Shown piece after piece: positions 52,909 through 60,808 of a stretch of 64,000 bases of DNA. The translations under genes were made by a program, and so were the position numbers. The notes beneath the pieces are model-generated. The model saw only the letters and a program-made list of their open reading frames with translations, made no database searches and had not been told where the DNA came from. Where the stretch lies: NCBI RefSeq assembly GCF_030284385.1, contig NZ_CP127221.1, positions 310,001 through 374,000 of the forward strand, given 5' to 3'. The DNA comes from Altererythrobacter rubellus. Its GTDB lineage: Bacteria; Pseudomonadota; Alphaproteobacteria; Sphingomonadales; Sphingomonadaceae. The number at the start of each line of letters is the position of its first letter. Positions within the stretch are counted from its first letter, which is position 1.

Positions 52909-53526
52909 ATGACAGGGGTTTCGCGGCGCATTGCGCTGGGTGGCAGCTTTGCCGCGCTGATTGGTCTGGCTGCTCCGGTTATGGCGACTTCCTAACTGCA
53001 TGTGCCACGAGAACCAATGCGTTTGAGCCGGACACTGATCCGCGGCCTTTCGGATGGTAACAGGATTGAGATCAGGCGCGACTGGCAAGTTGCGTTTGCT
53101 TCGCAAGGTAGCGGGCTTGCGATCATAGGGCATCAGGGCATCAGATCAACGTTGAAGTAAGCGTGCCCGCGATGCTTGAGCCGATCGCAACGATCGAACG
53201 GAACCGCGTAACCGATGGCAGCAAGGAACGGCGCATCAACAACACAGCAAGAGCAATTGCGCGCCGCGCTTGCACAAGTGCAGGCCGCCGGCAATTCCTT
53301 GCTTGATCGCCTGCCACGCGACCTTTTCTTTCCGCGCAACAACGGCTTTGCGGACAGGCGCCCGATCACTCTGCCTGACGGGCGCAGCGGAGTGTTCGAA
53401 GTAATCTATTCAGTCACGTCCCAGCCATTGAGTGGGCTGCTTGATCGGGCTGAAAGACAGGTTGTGACGCGGATTGGCGACACCGAACAAATCTCGTCCG
53501 AGCACTGGGAGTTGCGCGCAATCTGA
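52909..53526 (+). pseudogene. Broken exported protein gene, several frameshifts
   Basis: The stretch begins with ATG 52909 and a signal peptide MTGVSRRIALGGSFAALIGL, then a TAA stop after 26 codons. The same frame goes on with RLSRTLIRGLSDGNRIEIRR and DWQVAFASQGSG; near 53140 the sense moves to another frame (INVEVSVPAMLEPIATIERN), and from about 53215 to a third (NGASTTQQEQLRAALAQVQA to SSEHWELRAI, stop 53526). Together these pieces look like one conserved protein of about 200 residues with at least one stop and two frameshifts. The family has no name that I know. Confidence 0.6.
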
Positions 53527-53532
53527 CACTCA

Positions 53533-53560
53533 GGGAGGTGGTGGTATTATTTTACCTCCC
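53533..53560 (+). terminator. Hairpin without T run, weak terminator or leader structure
   Basis: GGGAGGT and ACCTCCC pair across a 14-base loop. It lies 140 bases before rplM, after the broken gene. Confidence 0.3.
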
Positions 53561-53579
53561 CCGAAAGGTGCGGTTTTGC

Positions 53580-53608
53580 TTGACTTGCGCGCCTTCACGC
53601 GACATTTG
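53580..53608 (+). promoter_or_regulatory. Possible promoter of rplM-rpsI
   Basis: TTGACT at 53580-53585 and, after 17 bases, a weak -10 CATTTG. The leader to rplM would be about 85 bases, with AGGAA as ribosome site. Confidence 0.35.
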
Positions 53609-53700
53609 CGCCATGTTCTCGCAACCGCAGCATAAGTTGTCAGTGCGATTCGAAGCCGCGGCATTTGGTTGCGACTTGTTTTATTTAGGAATGTGAACCC

Positions 53701-54180
53701 ATGAAGGCGCTTAACAAGCAGACTCAGTCGGCAAAGCCGGCAGAGGTCGAAAAGAAATGGCACCTGATTGATGCAGACGGGCTGGTTGTTGGCCGCGTCG
53801 CTTCGATCATTGCCAATATCCTGCGCGGCAAACACAAGCCGAGCTACACTCCGCATGTTGATTGCGGTGACCATGTGATCGTCATCAATGCCGACAAGGT
53901 GAAATTCACCGGCAAGAAGATGTCTGATAAGGTCTATTACAAGCACACCGGCCACCCGGGCGGTATCAAGGAAACCACTCCGGCGAAGGTCCTGGAGGGC
54001 CGTTTCCCAGAGCGCGTGCTTGAAAAGGCTGTCGAACGCATGATTCCGCGCGGCCCGCTCGGCCGTCAGCAGATGCGTGCACTGCACCTCTACAATGGCA
54101 CCGAGCACCCGCATGACGGGCAGCACCCTGAAGTGCTCGACGTTGCTTCCATGAACCGCAAGAACAAGGTCACCGCATAA
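53701..54180 (+). CDS. rplM: 50S ribosomal protein L13
   Basis: The 159-residue product has the L13 core: [55 protein letters not shown], and [21 protein letters not shown]13 is an early-assembly protein of the large subunit. The stop TAA overlaps the start of rpsI by one base (TAATG), the usual arrangement of the L13-S9 pair. Confidence 0.97.
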   Translation: MKALNKQTQSAKPAEVEKKWHLIDADGLVVGRVASIIANILRGKHKPSYTPHVDCGDHVIVINADKVKFTGKKMSDKVYYKHTGHPGGIKETTPAKVLEGRFPERVLEKAVERMIPRGPLGRQQMRALHLYNGTEHPHDGQHPEVLDVASMNRKNKVTA

Positions 54181-54704
54181 TGGCTGACGAAACCAAAAAC
54201 GAAACCGTTTCGGATCTGGCGGATCTGAAGGAAATCGCTGGCGACGCACCAGCAGGTGATGCAGCCGAGATCGCAGCTGTTGCTGAGGTTCCATTGCGCG
54301 AGCAGGAACTCGATCAGTATGGCCGCGCATATGCAACTGGCCGTCGTAAGGATGCGGTTGCCCGCGTCTGGTTGAAGCCGGGCACTGGCAAGGTGACCGT
54401 CAACGGCCGCGATCAAGAAGTGTACTTTGCACGCCCTACGCTGCGCCTGATCATAAACCAGCCGTTCGCGATCACAGAGCGTGAAGGCCAGTACGACATC
54501 GTCGCTACCGTGCGTGGTGGCGGGCTTTCGGGCCAGGCCGGTGCGGTAAAGCACGGCATCAGCCAGGCTCTCGCCAAATATGAGCCTGCACTGCGTTCAA
54601 CTGTGAAGGCCGCTGGCTTCCTGACCCGCGACAGCCGCGTGGTCGAGCGTAAGAAATACGGCCGGGCGAAAGCACGCAAGAGCTTCCAGTTCTCGAAGCG
54701 CTGA
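54180..54704 (+). CDS. rpsI: 30S ribosomal protein S9
   Basis: The 174-residue product has a 45-residue N-terminal extension of acidic Ala-rich character ([20 protein letters not shown]) before the S9 domain ([60 protein letters not shown]). The C-terminal KSFQFSKR tail reaches the P-site tRNA in ribosomes. Such extensions are common in Sphingomonadales S9. Confidence 0.97.
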   Translation: MADETKNETVSDLADLKEIAGDAPAGDAAEIAAVAEVPLREQELDQYGRAYATGRRKDAVARVWLKPGTGKVTVNGRDQEVYFARPTLRLIINQPFAITEREGQYDIVATVRGGGLSGQAGAVKHGISQALAKYEPALRSTVKAAGFLTRDSRVVERKKYGRAKARKSFQFSKR

Positions 54705-54730
54705 TTCCCAGCTCTTTGGCTCAAAGCAAG

Positions 54731-54759
54731 AGGGCGGCCTGTTCAGGTCGCCCTTTTTT
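54731..54759 (+). terminator. Intrinsic terminator after rpsI
   Basis: AGGGCGGCCTG pairs with the later CAGGTCGCCCT (one mismatch) and is followed by TTTTTT. It lies between the convergent rpsI and metallophosphoesterase genes; the T run is on the plus strand side. Confidence 0.88.
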
Positions 54760-54769
54760 GTTTCTGCGC

Positions 54770-55525
54770 TCAGAGAGCAAAATCGCGTTTTTCAACGTCG
54801 ATCAAACCGGTCTGGTCGATCCGCAAGACATTGTAGGATGGCGGTGCGCCTTTGCGCAAACGCGTTGATAAGGTGCCAGCCCCGATCATCCGCATGGCGA
54901 AATTGTCACGCGAGCGGATCTGGTCAAACGGGAAATGAACGTGCCCCGTCAGCACAACCGTTGCGCCCGCTGCGGCCAGCTTCTTGAACGCCAGGTCTCC
55001 ACGAATTGTCGGATTTTTCGCCCCGTCGCGCTCTGGCAAAAGCGGGTGATGGCACGCGATAATCTTGGGTCTGGGGTCATCGCGTAATTCTGCTAGCCGG
55101 TTGAGGGCTACATCGAGTTTCTTGCGTGTGACAACCCCGTCAGACCATGGCCAGCGCATTTGTGCGGGCACATTGGTATCAAAAGGCACGATCAATGCGT
55201 GCTCAAGCTCTAGCTCGGCCCCTACCGCCTTGTCCAACGCGCCAAAGCGCGCAAATGGACTGCGGAAGCGCTCCCACAAATTGTAGTAGGGCATGTCATG
55301 GTTGCCCGGCTGCAGCATGATGGGGGTGTTGAGGCCAGCAAACCACTCAGCCGCCACTGCATATTGCTGATGTGTCGCGCGCTGAGTGAGGTCACCGGTG
55401 CAAACAAGCGCGTCAGGCCGCTCTTCCCGCACTGCATTCTCGAACCAAGCCATAGCCGCGCGGTCCTCGACGCCGAAATGCGTGTCACTGACATGGAACA
55501 AAGTGGTGCTTGCGTGAATTGGCAT
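54770..55525 (-). CDS. Calcineurin-type metallophosphoesterase
   Basis: The 251-residue cytosolic protein shows the dimetal motifs in order: FHVSDTHFG, LVCTGDLTQR, QPGNHDMPY, IIACHHPLLP and VVLTGHVHFPFD. Members hydrolyse cyclic nucleotides, UDP-sugars or phosphoproteins, and the substrate is not clear. It is close to the CpdA/YfcE-like set. It stands alone between rpsI and a small membrane gene. Confidence 0.9.
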   Translation of the reverse strand: MPIHASTTLFHVSDTHFGVEDRAAMAWFENAVREERPDALVCTGDLTQRATHQQYAVAAEWFAGLNTPIMLQPGNHDMPYYNLWERFRSPFARFGALDKAVGAELELEHALIVPFDTNVPAQMRWPWSDGVVTRKKLDVALNRLAELRDDPRPKIIACHHPLLPERDGAKNPTIRGDLAFKKLAAAGATVVLTGHVHFPFDQIRSRDNFAMRMIGAGTLSTRLRKGAPPSYNVLRIDQTGLIDVEKRDFAL

Positions 55526-55564
55526 AATCCCACGCCTAGCAGATCGGCAGCGCGGGTGAAGATG

Positions 55565-55837
55565 CTAAACGCGGTCCGTCAGGATCAGCCAGGCTGCAAT
55601 CGCGTTGAGACCGGTATAGGCAAGATACGCCCAGGCGAGCCCAGGCCAGCCGTTCGCTGCGATTAGCAAAGCTGCCAGCAGAACAAGGAATTCGGTCACC
55701 AAGGTTATCCGACCGCCGAGCTTGTGAACAATCCATGGCATTTGCCCAAGCAGTGGGTGGCCGCCCTCAAGCACCGCCTTATGCAGCGCGAAATTGCCAA
55801 TCCCCATTAGAAAGATGAACACTAAAGCCATTGTCAC
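55565..55837 (-). CDS. Small integral membrane protein, unknown
   Basis: The 90-residue product has three hydrophobic segments (MALVFIFLMGIGNFALHKAV, ITLVTEFLVLLAALLIAANG, WAYLAYTGLNAIAAWLIL). No family is recognised, though similar small proteins are frequent in Sphingomonadales. It lies 39 bases upstream of the phosphoesterase gene on the same strand and may be the first gene of that unit. Confidence 0.65.
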   Translation of the reverse strand: MTMALVFIFLMGIGNFALHKAVLEGGHPLLGQMPWIVHKLGGRITLVTEFLVLLAALLIAANGWPGLAWAYLAYTGLNAIAAWLILTDRV

Positions 55838-55872
55838 ATTGTTACGTAATCACCCGTCGGTTGGAAATAGCT

Positions 55873-55977
55873 GTGCGTCGGTTGGTTTATGCAATCGGTC
55901 CGGCCACCCTCGCACCGATCGGACTGCTTGCTTCCATCGTCGAGCTTGCGCTGATGCCTCCTCAGCAGCTGGTATAA
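55873..55977 (+). CDS. Possible 34-residue small protein
   Basis: A GTG start after TTGGAAATAGCT opens a frame of 34 codons with a hydrophobic segment (TLAPIGLLASIVELALMPPQ). It is too short to be sure of, and may be chance. It lies in the 200-base gap before the UrcA gene. Confidence 0.2.
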   Translation: MRRLVYAIGPATLAPIGLLASIVELALMPPQQLV

Positions 55978-56036
55978 CACAATCACACAGCGCGGGCTCA
56001 CCCCCTTTTTATGCTCGGCTGTGAAAGGAGGATAGC

Positions 56037-56291
56037 ATGAGACAAGGCATACTTGCAGCGGCAGGTGTTGGCGCGATGTTGATCGCAGCCCCTGCCTTGG
56101 CTGGCGCTGACAATCAGACCAGCCAGTCCAATGTCACCTACGAGGATTTGGATCTTTCGACCGAAGCTGGTCAGAAAGAGCTCGATCAACGCATCACAAT
56201 CGCGGCACGCAAGACTTGCGGTTTGGGCAGAGACACGACCGGAACCCGCACAGTATCGCGCGACCAACGCCGTTGCATCGCATCGGCCTAG
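56037..56291 (+). CDS. UrcA family protein
   Basis: The 84-residue product has a signal peptide (ending APALA near residue 22) and the UrcA pattern VTYEDLDLSTEAGQKELDQR, ITIAARKTCGLG, and RDQRRCIASA with two cysteines. The ribosome site AAAGGAGG is strong. UrcA proteins are exported, with unknown role, and many Sphingomonadales carry several copies, some of them linked to metal or redox stress. A strong terminator follows (56385). Confidence 0.85.
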   Translation: MRQGILAAAGVGAMLIAAPALAGADNQTSQSNVTYEDLDLSTEAGQKELDQRITIAARKTCGLGRDTTGTRTVSRDQRRCIASA

Positions 56292-56384
56292 CGCCAAGCG
56301 AAAAGCACCCTGGCGGCAGTAATTGAAGAACAAAGGCGGGGCGGCTGACCCTGCCAAACAGACCTGCACAATTCTGTGCAGACT

Positions 56385-56432
56385 AGCGGCCTGAACCCAT
56401 ACCAGTCCCGGGGTTCAGGCCGCTTCTTTTTT
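56385..56432 (+). terminator. Intrinsic terminator between the UrcA and LytTR genes
   Basis: AGCGGCCTGAACCC pairs perfectly with GGGTTCAGGCCGCT (14 pairs) around a 12-base loop, followed by TCTTTTTT on the plus strand. On the minus strand no T run follows, so it serves the UrcA gene. Confidence 0.9.
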
Positions 56433-56451
56433 GAGGAACCGCAAGGAGAGC

Positions 56452-57195
56452 CTAGCGGCCGGCCATCGCCTTTACTTTCGGCAGATATGTTCGGCCGATC
56501 CGCAAGGCATCGCCGTTTTCCAGTTCAGCTGACCACACCCCCAAACCATCATGGCACAAGCCCCGAATACGGTCCTTGCGCAGAATCGTTGAACGGTGGA
56601 TGCGGATGAATTCGGTTGGGTCGAGCCGTTGCTCCAACCCGGCGATAGTTTGCAGCAAGAGATAGCTGCGTTCGCCTACATGCAAGCGAACATAGTCTCG
56701 CTCGGCATCGATCCGGCTCACTTCGGTTACCGCGATACGCAACAATTCAGAGCGGTGCGGCACCCAAAGTTCTTCGAGCCATTCGCCCTTGCTTGCGCCG
56801 TTATTGCCACGACGCGAAGCCGCGCGTTCGATAGCCCGCGCAAGCCGATCCGATGCAACCGGTTTCAACACATAGTCGATTGCATCGAGATCGAACGCTT
56901 CGACGGCGAAGTGATCATGCGCGGTGACAAAGATTACTGCGGGGGGATTGCTGTATTTGGCAAGCTCCTTCGCTACTCCCAACCCGTCAAGTTCCGGCAT
57001 GGTCATATCGAGCAAGACCAGATCGGGCGACAGCTTCTCGGCCAAGCGCAGCGCGGCGGCGCCATCGCTAGCGGTGCCAACAACATTGATAGTCTCGACC
57101 TCGGCGCAAATCACTTGGATGCGCTCCACCGCGAGTGGCTCGTCATCGACGATCAATGTGCGCAGCGGCGCTTCGGGGGATTCAGTGTCTGCCAT
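56452..57195 (-). CDS. LytTR-family response regulator (second system)
   Basis: The 247-residue protein has the receiver acidic pair DDE (17-19), phospho-acceptor Asp63 in LLDMTMPELDG and Lys in YVLKPVASDR near 112, then a LytTR domain (VSRIDAERDYVRLHVGERSY, FIRIHRSTILRKDRI). It is read after the kinase gene at 57182 with a 14-base overlap. This is the second such pair in the window, with the same order of kinase first, but the proteins are only distantly alike. Confidence 0.92.
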   Translation of the reverse strand: MADTESPEAPLRTLIVDDEPLAVERIQVICAEVETINVVGTASDGAAALRLAEKLSPDLVLLDMTMPELDGLGVAKELAKYSNPPAVIFVTAHDHFAVEAFDLDAIDYVLKPVASDRLARAIERAASRRGNNGASKGEWLEELWVPHRSELLRIAVTEVSRIDAERDYVRLHVGERSYLLLQTIAGLEQRLDPTEFIRIHRSTILRKDRIRGLCHDGLGVWSAELENGDALRIGRTYLPKVKAMAGR

Positions 57196-58426
57196 TGCGG
57201 GTCAACGGTATGCGCATTTCGGTGCGATAGCCACCAGGAACAGGGCCGGATTCGAGCACAATGTCCGAACCAAAGCGAGCCTCCAGACGGTCACGGACAT
57301 TGGCCAGACCAATACCGAAACCGTGTTTGGCGCTCTCGGGAACACCGGGCCCATCGTCGCGGACAACGATAACAAGCCGGTCAAATTCTTCGCGAGCTTC
57401 AACCGTGATCGTCACAGGGCGGTTCACTGGCGAGACCGCATATTTGACGGAATTCTCGATCAATGGCTGGAGGATCATGCCGGGCACTCGAGCGTCGGCA
57501 AGATCTGCCGGCAAATCGAAGATGCTCTTGAGGCGCTCGGGGAAGCGAACAGCCTCGATTTCAAGATAGAGCTGCTGCAAGTCGAACTCGTCATCGAGCG
57601 GAACGTCGCAGGTCGGATCGTCAGCCAGACTATGGCGATAGAAGCGCGACATGGTCTGGATCATTTGCTCGGCTGCTTGTGATTTGCCTGTCATCACCAT
57701 GGATGACAGCGAGTTCAATGTATTGAACAGGAAGTGCGGGTTGACCTGATAGCGGAGTGATCGCAGCTCGGAAGCCTTCGCAACTTCGCGGAATTCGCTC
57801 GCGCGCCGTTCCGCCACGCGCACTTTCTCGCTGGTCAGCAGGGCCAGATATATCGAGCACCATGCCAGCATCAGAAAATAGCGGCTGAAGGCGATATCTG
57901 CGAGCGGTCCAATAAACGCGAACAACCCAAGAGACGCTTGCTGCCGCTCAAAATAGGCATCGCGTTCCTTGAGAAGGTTCGCTTCCACGTCAGCTCGTGC
58001 GATCGCCTCTGCTTCGCTTTCTTCGCTATATTCGCTTTCATCCAGCTCATCGTCGCCACCGATGATGTCGATGAACACTTCCTCCATCCGCTCATTCATG
58101 GTTGAGAAGACAAGATTGTTCATCTGCGCCAATACAAGCGCAGCAGGGAGCGAGAGAATCAGCGCCGCAGTCACTTTGGCCCAGAGCGGTTTCGCATCAA
58201 AGAAACGCAAGAACAGCCACAAAGCGATAGTTACAGCCACGCCGCCGATCACGACGATAGCGCGCAACACCATCATTTCGCCCGACATGCCGAAGCCAAG
58301 AATCTCCCAGCGAAGCGAAGCCAAGGCGTAATAAACCGCCCACAAGACGATGATGGAAATCAAGACCAGCTTGAATGGAACCCTCACGGGCTTGCTTTTT
58401 GCGACTTTACTCATTGGAATCGCCAC
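57182..58426 (-). CDS. LytS-type sensor histidine kinase (second system)
   Basis: The 414-residue product has three to four membrane segments in the first 205 residues. Between them is a very acidic stretch (DDELDESEYSEESEAEAIAR, residues 125-144), which in the topology would face the periplasm and could bind cations. His231 lies in YQVNPHFLFNT, and the HATPase has LQPLIENSVKYAVSPVN and GFGIGLANVRDRLEAR. The partner regulator overlaps the stop. Signal unknown; the acidic segment suggests metal or cationic ligands. Confidence 0.9.
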   Translation of the reverse strand: MAIPMSKVAKSKPVRVPFKLVLISIIVLWAVYYALASLRWEILGFGMSGEMMVLRAIVVIGGVAVTIALWLFLRFFDAKPLWAKVTAALILSLPAALVLAQMNNLVFSTMNERMEEVFIDIIGGDDELDESEYSEESEAEAIARADVEANLLKERDAYFERQQASLGLFAFIGPLADIAFSRYFLMLAWCSIYLALLTSEKVRVAERRASEFREVAKASELRSLRYQVNPHFLFNTLNSLSSMVMTGKSQAAEQMIQTMSRFYRHSLADDPTCDVPLDDEFDLQQLYLEIEAVRFPERLKSIFDLPADLADARVPGMILQPLIENSVKYAVSPVNRPVTITVEAREEFDRLVIVVRDDGPGVPESAKHGFGIGLANVRDRLEARFGSDIVLESGPVPGGYRTEMRIPLTRNGRH

Positions 58427-58513
58427 TACCCGCGCCCGTTCGGAAAGGCGAATCCGTCATCGGGCATGATATGCCGTTCATCGAAAGTTCATCGAGTCAG
58501 CAGGTTTTGCCGA

Positions 58514-60040
58514 TCAGCTGTTTTCGAGCAATTTTTCCTTTGCGATCCGTGCCTTCCACTGCGCCGGTGCCAATTTGTGGACGTTGGTCCCATGACTATC
58601 GACAGCGACGGTCACAGGCATGTCTTTCACGGTGAACTCGTAAATCGCTTCCATGCCGAGGTCTTCAAATGCAACCACTTTGGCCTCTTTGATCGCGCGG
58701 CTGACGAGATAAGCCGCCCCACCAACCGCCATCAGATAGGACACTTTGTACCTGCTGATGACTTCAACCGCGTCATGTCCGCGCTCTGCCTTTCCGATCA
58801 TGGCAAGCAGACCGAGATCGAGCATCATCTCGGTGAATTTGTCCATGCGGGTCGCGGTGGTCGGGCCAGCTGGGCCGACGACTTCGCCCATGACGGGGTC
58901 AACCGGGCCGACATAATAGATGGCGCGGCCCTTGAATTCGACCGGTAGCTCTTCGCCCTTGTCCAGCATGTCCTGAATGCGTTTGTGGGCCGCGTCGCGC
59001 CCGGTCAGCATCGCGCCGTTCAAGAGCAAGCGATCGCCGGCTTTCCAGCTCGCAACCTCTTCGGGGGTAAGATTATCGAGATCAACCCGCTTGGCTTCGC
59101 TATCAGGCGTCCATTCAACCTTGGGCCAAGCGTCCAGATCGGGTTGCGGCAGAAAGGCCGGGCCAGAGCCATCCATAGTCACATGGGCATGGCGGGTGGC
59201 GGCGCAGTTCGGGATCATCGCCACAGGCTTGCCCGCTGCGTGACACGGCCAATCAAGAATCTTCACATCGAGAATAGTCGAAAGGCCGCCCAGGCCCTGT
59301 GCGCCCACGCCTTGCGCGTTGACCGCATCGAAGATGTCAATCCGCAGCTGTTCGATATCGTTCTGGGCCCCGCGCTGCTTCAGCTGCGCCATGTCGATCG
59401 GGTCCATCAGACTTTGTTTGGCCAGCTTGATGCAATGCTCTGCTGTGCCGCCGATCCCGATGCCCAGCATGCCTGGAGGACACCAGCCCGCGCCCATCGA
59501 GGGGATCTGTTCGACCACCCAATCGACGATATTGTCCGATGGGTTCATCATTTTGAACTTGGACTTGTTCTCGCTGCCGCCGCCCTTTGCAGCCACATCA
59601 ATGCTGATAGTGCTGCCCGGGACCATCTCTATAGAAAGCACGCAGGGTGTGTTGTCGCGCGTATTGCGCCGCGTGAACGCCGGGTCAGCCAGAATCGAAG
59701 CGCGCAGCTTGTTTTCAGGGTGATTGTACGCGCGTTTTACGCCTTCATCGACGACATCCTGCAGGCTCTTGGCCGATTCGAGGCGGCAGTTCTGGCCCCA
59801 TTTGATGAAAACATTGACGATGCCCGTATCCTGGCAAATCGGGCGATGCCCCTCTGCGCACATCCGGCTGTTCGTCAGAATTTGGGCGATCGCGTCTTTG
59901 GCGGCTCGCCCTTGTTCCACCTTGTAGGCTTCACCGAGCGCCTGAATGTAATCCATCGGATGATAGTAAGAGATATACTGCAGCGCGTCCGTGATCGTTT
60001 CAATCAGATCGTCTTCGCGGATAATTGTCATGTCGCTCAT
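58514..60040 (-). CDS. Fumarate hydratase, class I
   Basis: The product is 508 residues from ATG 60040 (frame open further upstream but without family sequence). It hydrates fumarate to L-malate in the TCA cycle. The 4Fe-4S ligands are Cys in RPICQDTGI, GAGWCPPGML and IPNCAATRH; other marks are GGGSENKSKFKMMNPSDNIV, GMLGIGIGGTAEHCIKLAKQ and VVGPAGPTTATRMDKFTEMM. The iron-sulfur type fits a strain with the strong SUF operon nearby. An upstream region to 60216 should hold promoters of both sides. Confidence 0.95.
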   Translation of the reverse strand: MSDMTIIREDDLIETITDALQYISYYHPMDYIQALGEAYKVEQGRAAKDAIAQILTNSRMCAEGHRPICQDTGIVNVFIKWGQNCRLESAKSLQDVVDEGVKRAYNHPENKLRASILADPAFTRRNTRDNTPCVLSIEMVPGSTISIDVAAKGGGSENKSKFKMMNPSDNIVDWVVEQIPSMGAGWCPPGMLGIGIGGTAEHCIKLAKQSLMDPIDMAQLKQRGAQNDIEQLRIDIFDAVNAQGVGAQGLGGLSTILDVKILDWPCHAAGKPVAMIPNCAATRHAHVTMDGSGPAFLPQPDLDAWPKVEWTPDSEAKRVDLDNLTPEEVASWKAGDRLLLNGAMLTGRDAAHKRIQDMLDKGEELPVEFKGRAIYYVGPVDPVMGEVVGPAGPTTATRMDKFTEMMLDLGLLAMIGKAERGHDAVEVISRYKVSYLMAVGGAAYLVSRAIKEAKVVAFEDLGMEAIYEFTVKDMPVTVAVDSHGTNVHKLAPAQWKARIAKEKLLENS

Positions 60041-60174
60041 CGAAGCTGTGCTCCTGTCGGTCGATTCCCGTACCCTTTGGCTCCGTGGCACTTCTAAGTC
60101 CATCATCCAATTGCAAACAATAGCGCATGAGTTGCAAAGAACTTGGCTGACGAGCGCACAAAGGCTAGAGATGT

Positions 60175-60203
60175 TTGACGTAGTGTATTGTGTATGTAAT
60201 ACA
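60175..60203 (+). promoter_or_regulatory. Promoter with overlapping palindrome before the pcm-like/tolC unit
   Basis: TTGACG at 60175-60180, 16 bases, then TAATAC at 60197-60202. The palindrome TGTATT-gtgtatgt-AATACA at 60184-60203 covers the -10 region, so a repressor could bind there. The start codon of the pcm-like gene is at 60217, giving a short leader with GGTGA as ribosome site. Confidence 0.45.
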
Positions 60204-60216
60204 GCCGGTGAATGCC

Positions 60217-60804
60217 ATGACAAAGACTGATTCCTCCGCCGCCCGCAGGGCAATGATTGACAGCCAGCTGCGCACCAGCGGCGTGAACGAGCCGTTCGTA
60301 ATCGCGCGAATGGGCAGCGTTGCTCGCGAAGATTTCGTGCCAGCCGGCGCCAAGTCCATTGCCTATATGGACCGCGCGATTCCTCTGGGTGATGGCGCAT
60401 TTCTCGCCGCACCTATAGTTCACGGCAAGATGCTAGCCGAAGCGCGTCCGGGCCTGGATGACAATGCGCTCGTGGTCACGAGTGGCTCGGCCTTTCTTGC
60501 TGAGTTGGTCAAGCCATTGGTCGGCAAGCTCGACACCAAATCGGTCAAAGAGATTGTCGACGGCAAGAAGGGTCGCAAGACCTATTCACTAATCCTGATC
60601 GATGGCGCGATCGAGGAACTGCCCGATACGCTGGCTAAGCGCCTCAAAGATAATGGCAGGATCGTAACCGGTGTGGTTGAGCGCGGCGTCACCCGCCTCG
60701 CAACAGGGCGCAAAGTGGCTGGAAACGTCGTGCTACAGCCGCTTGCCGACATCGGAATTCCCGTGCTGCACGCTTTCGACAAACCCAAGGAATGGAGCTT
60801 CTAA
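60217..60804 (+). CDS. Degenerate protein-L-isoaspartate O-methyltransferase family protein
   Basis: The product is 195 residues from ATG 60217. The N-terminus fits PCMT (ARRAMIDSQLRTSGV, MGSVAREDFVPAGAKSIAYM, DRAIPLGDGAFLAAPIVHGK). The SAM motif I, normally a Gly-rich GTGSGY, is replaced by VVTSGSAFLAELVKPLVG, and the later DGAIEELPDTLAKRLKDNG keeps only the fold. It probably does not methylate isoaspartate in the usual way. It lies directly before tolC, an order found in many Sphingomonadales. Confidence 0.85.
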   Translation: MTKTDSSAARRAMIDSQLRTSGVNEPFVIARMGSVAREDFVPAGAKSIAYMDRAIPLGDGAFLAAPIVHGKMLAEARPGLDDNALVVTSGSAFLAELVKPLVGKLDTKSVKEIVDGKKGRKTYSLILIDGAIEELPDTLAKRLKDNGRIVTGVVERGVTRLATGRKVAGNVVLQPLADIGIPVLHAFDKPKEWSF

Positions 60805-60808
60805 TCTG

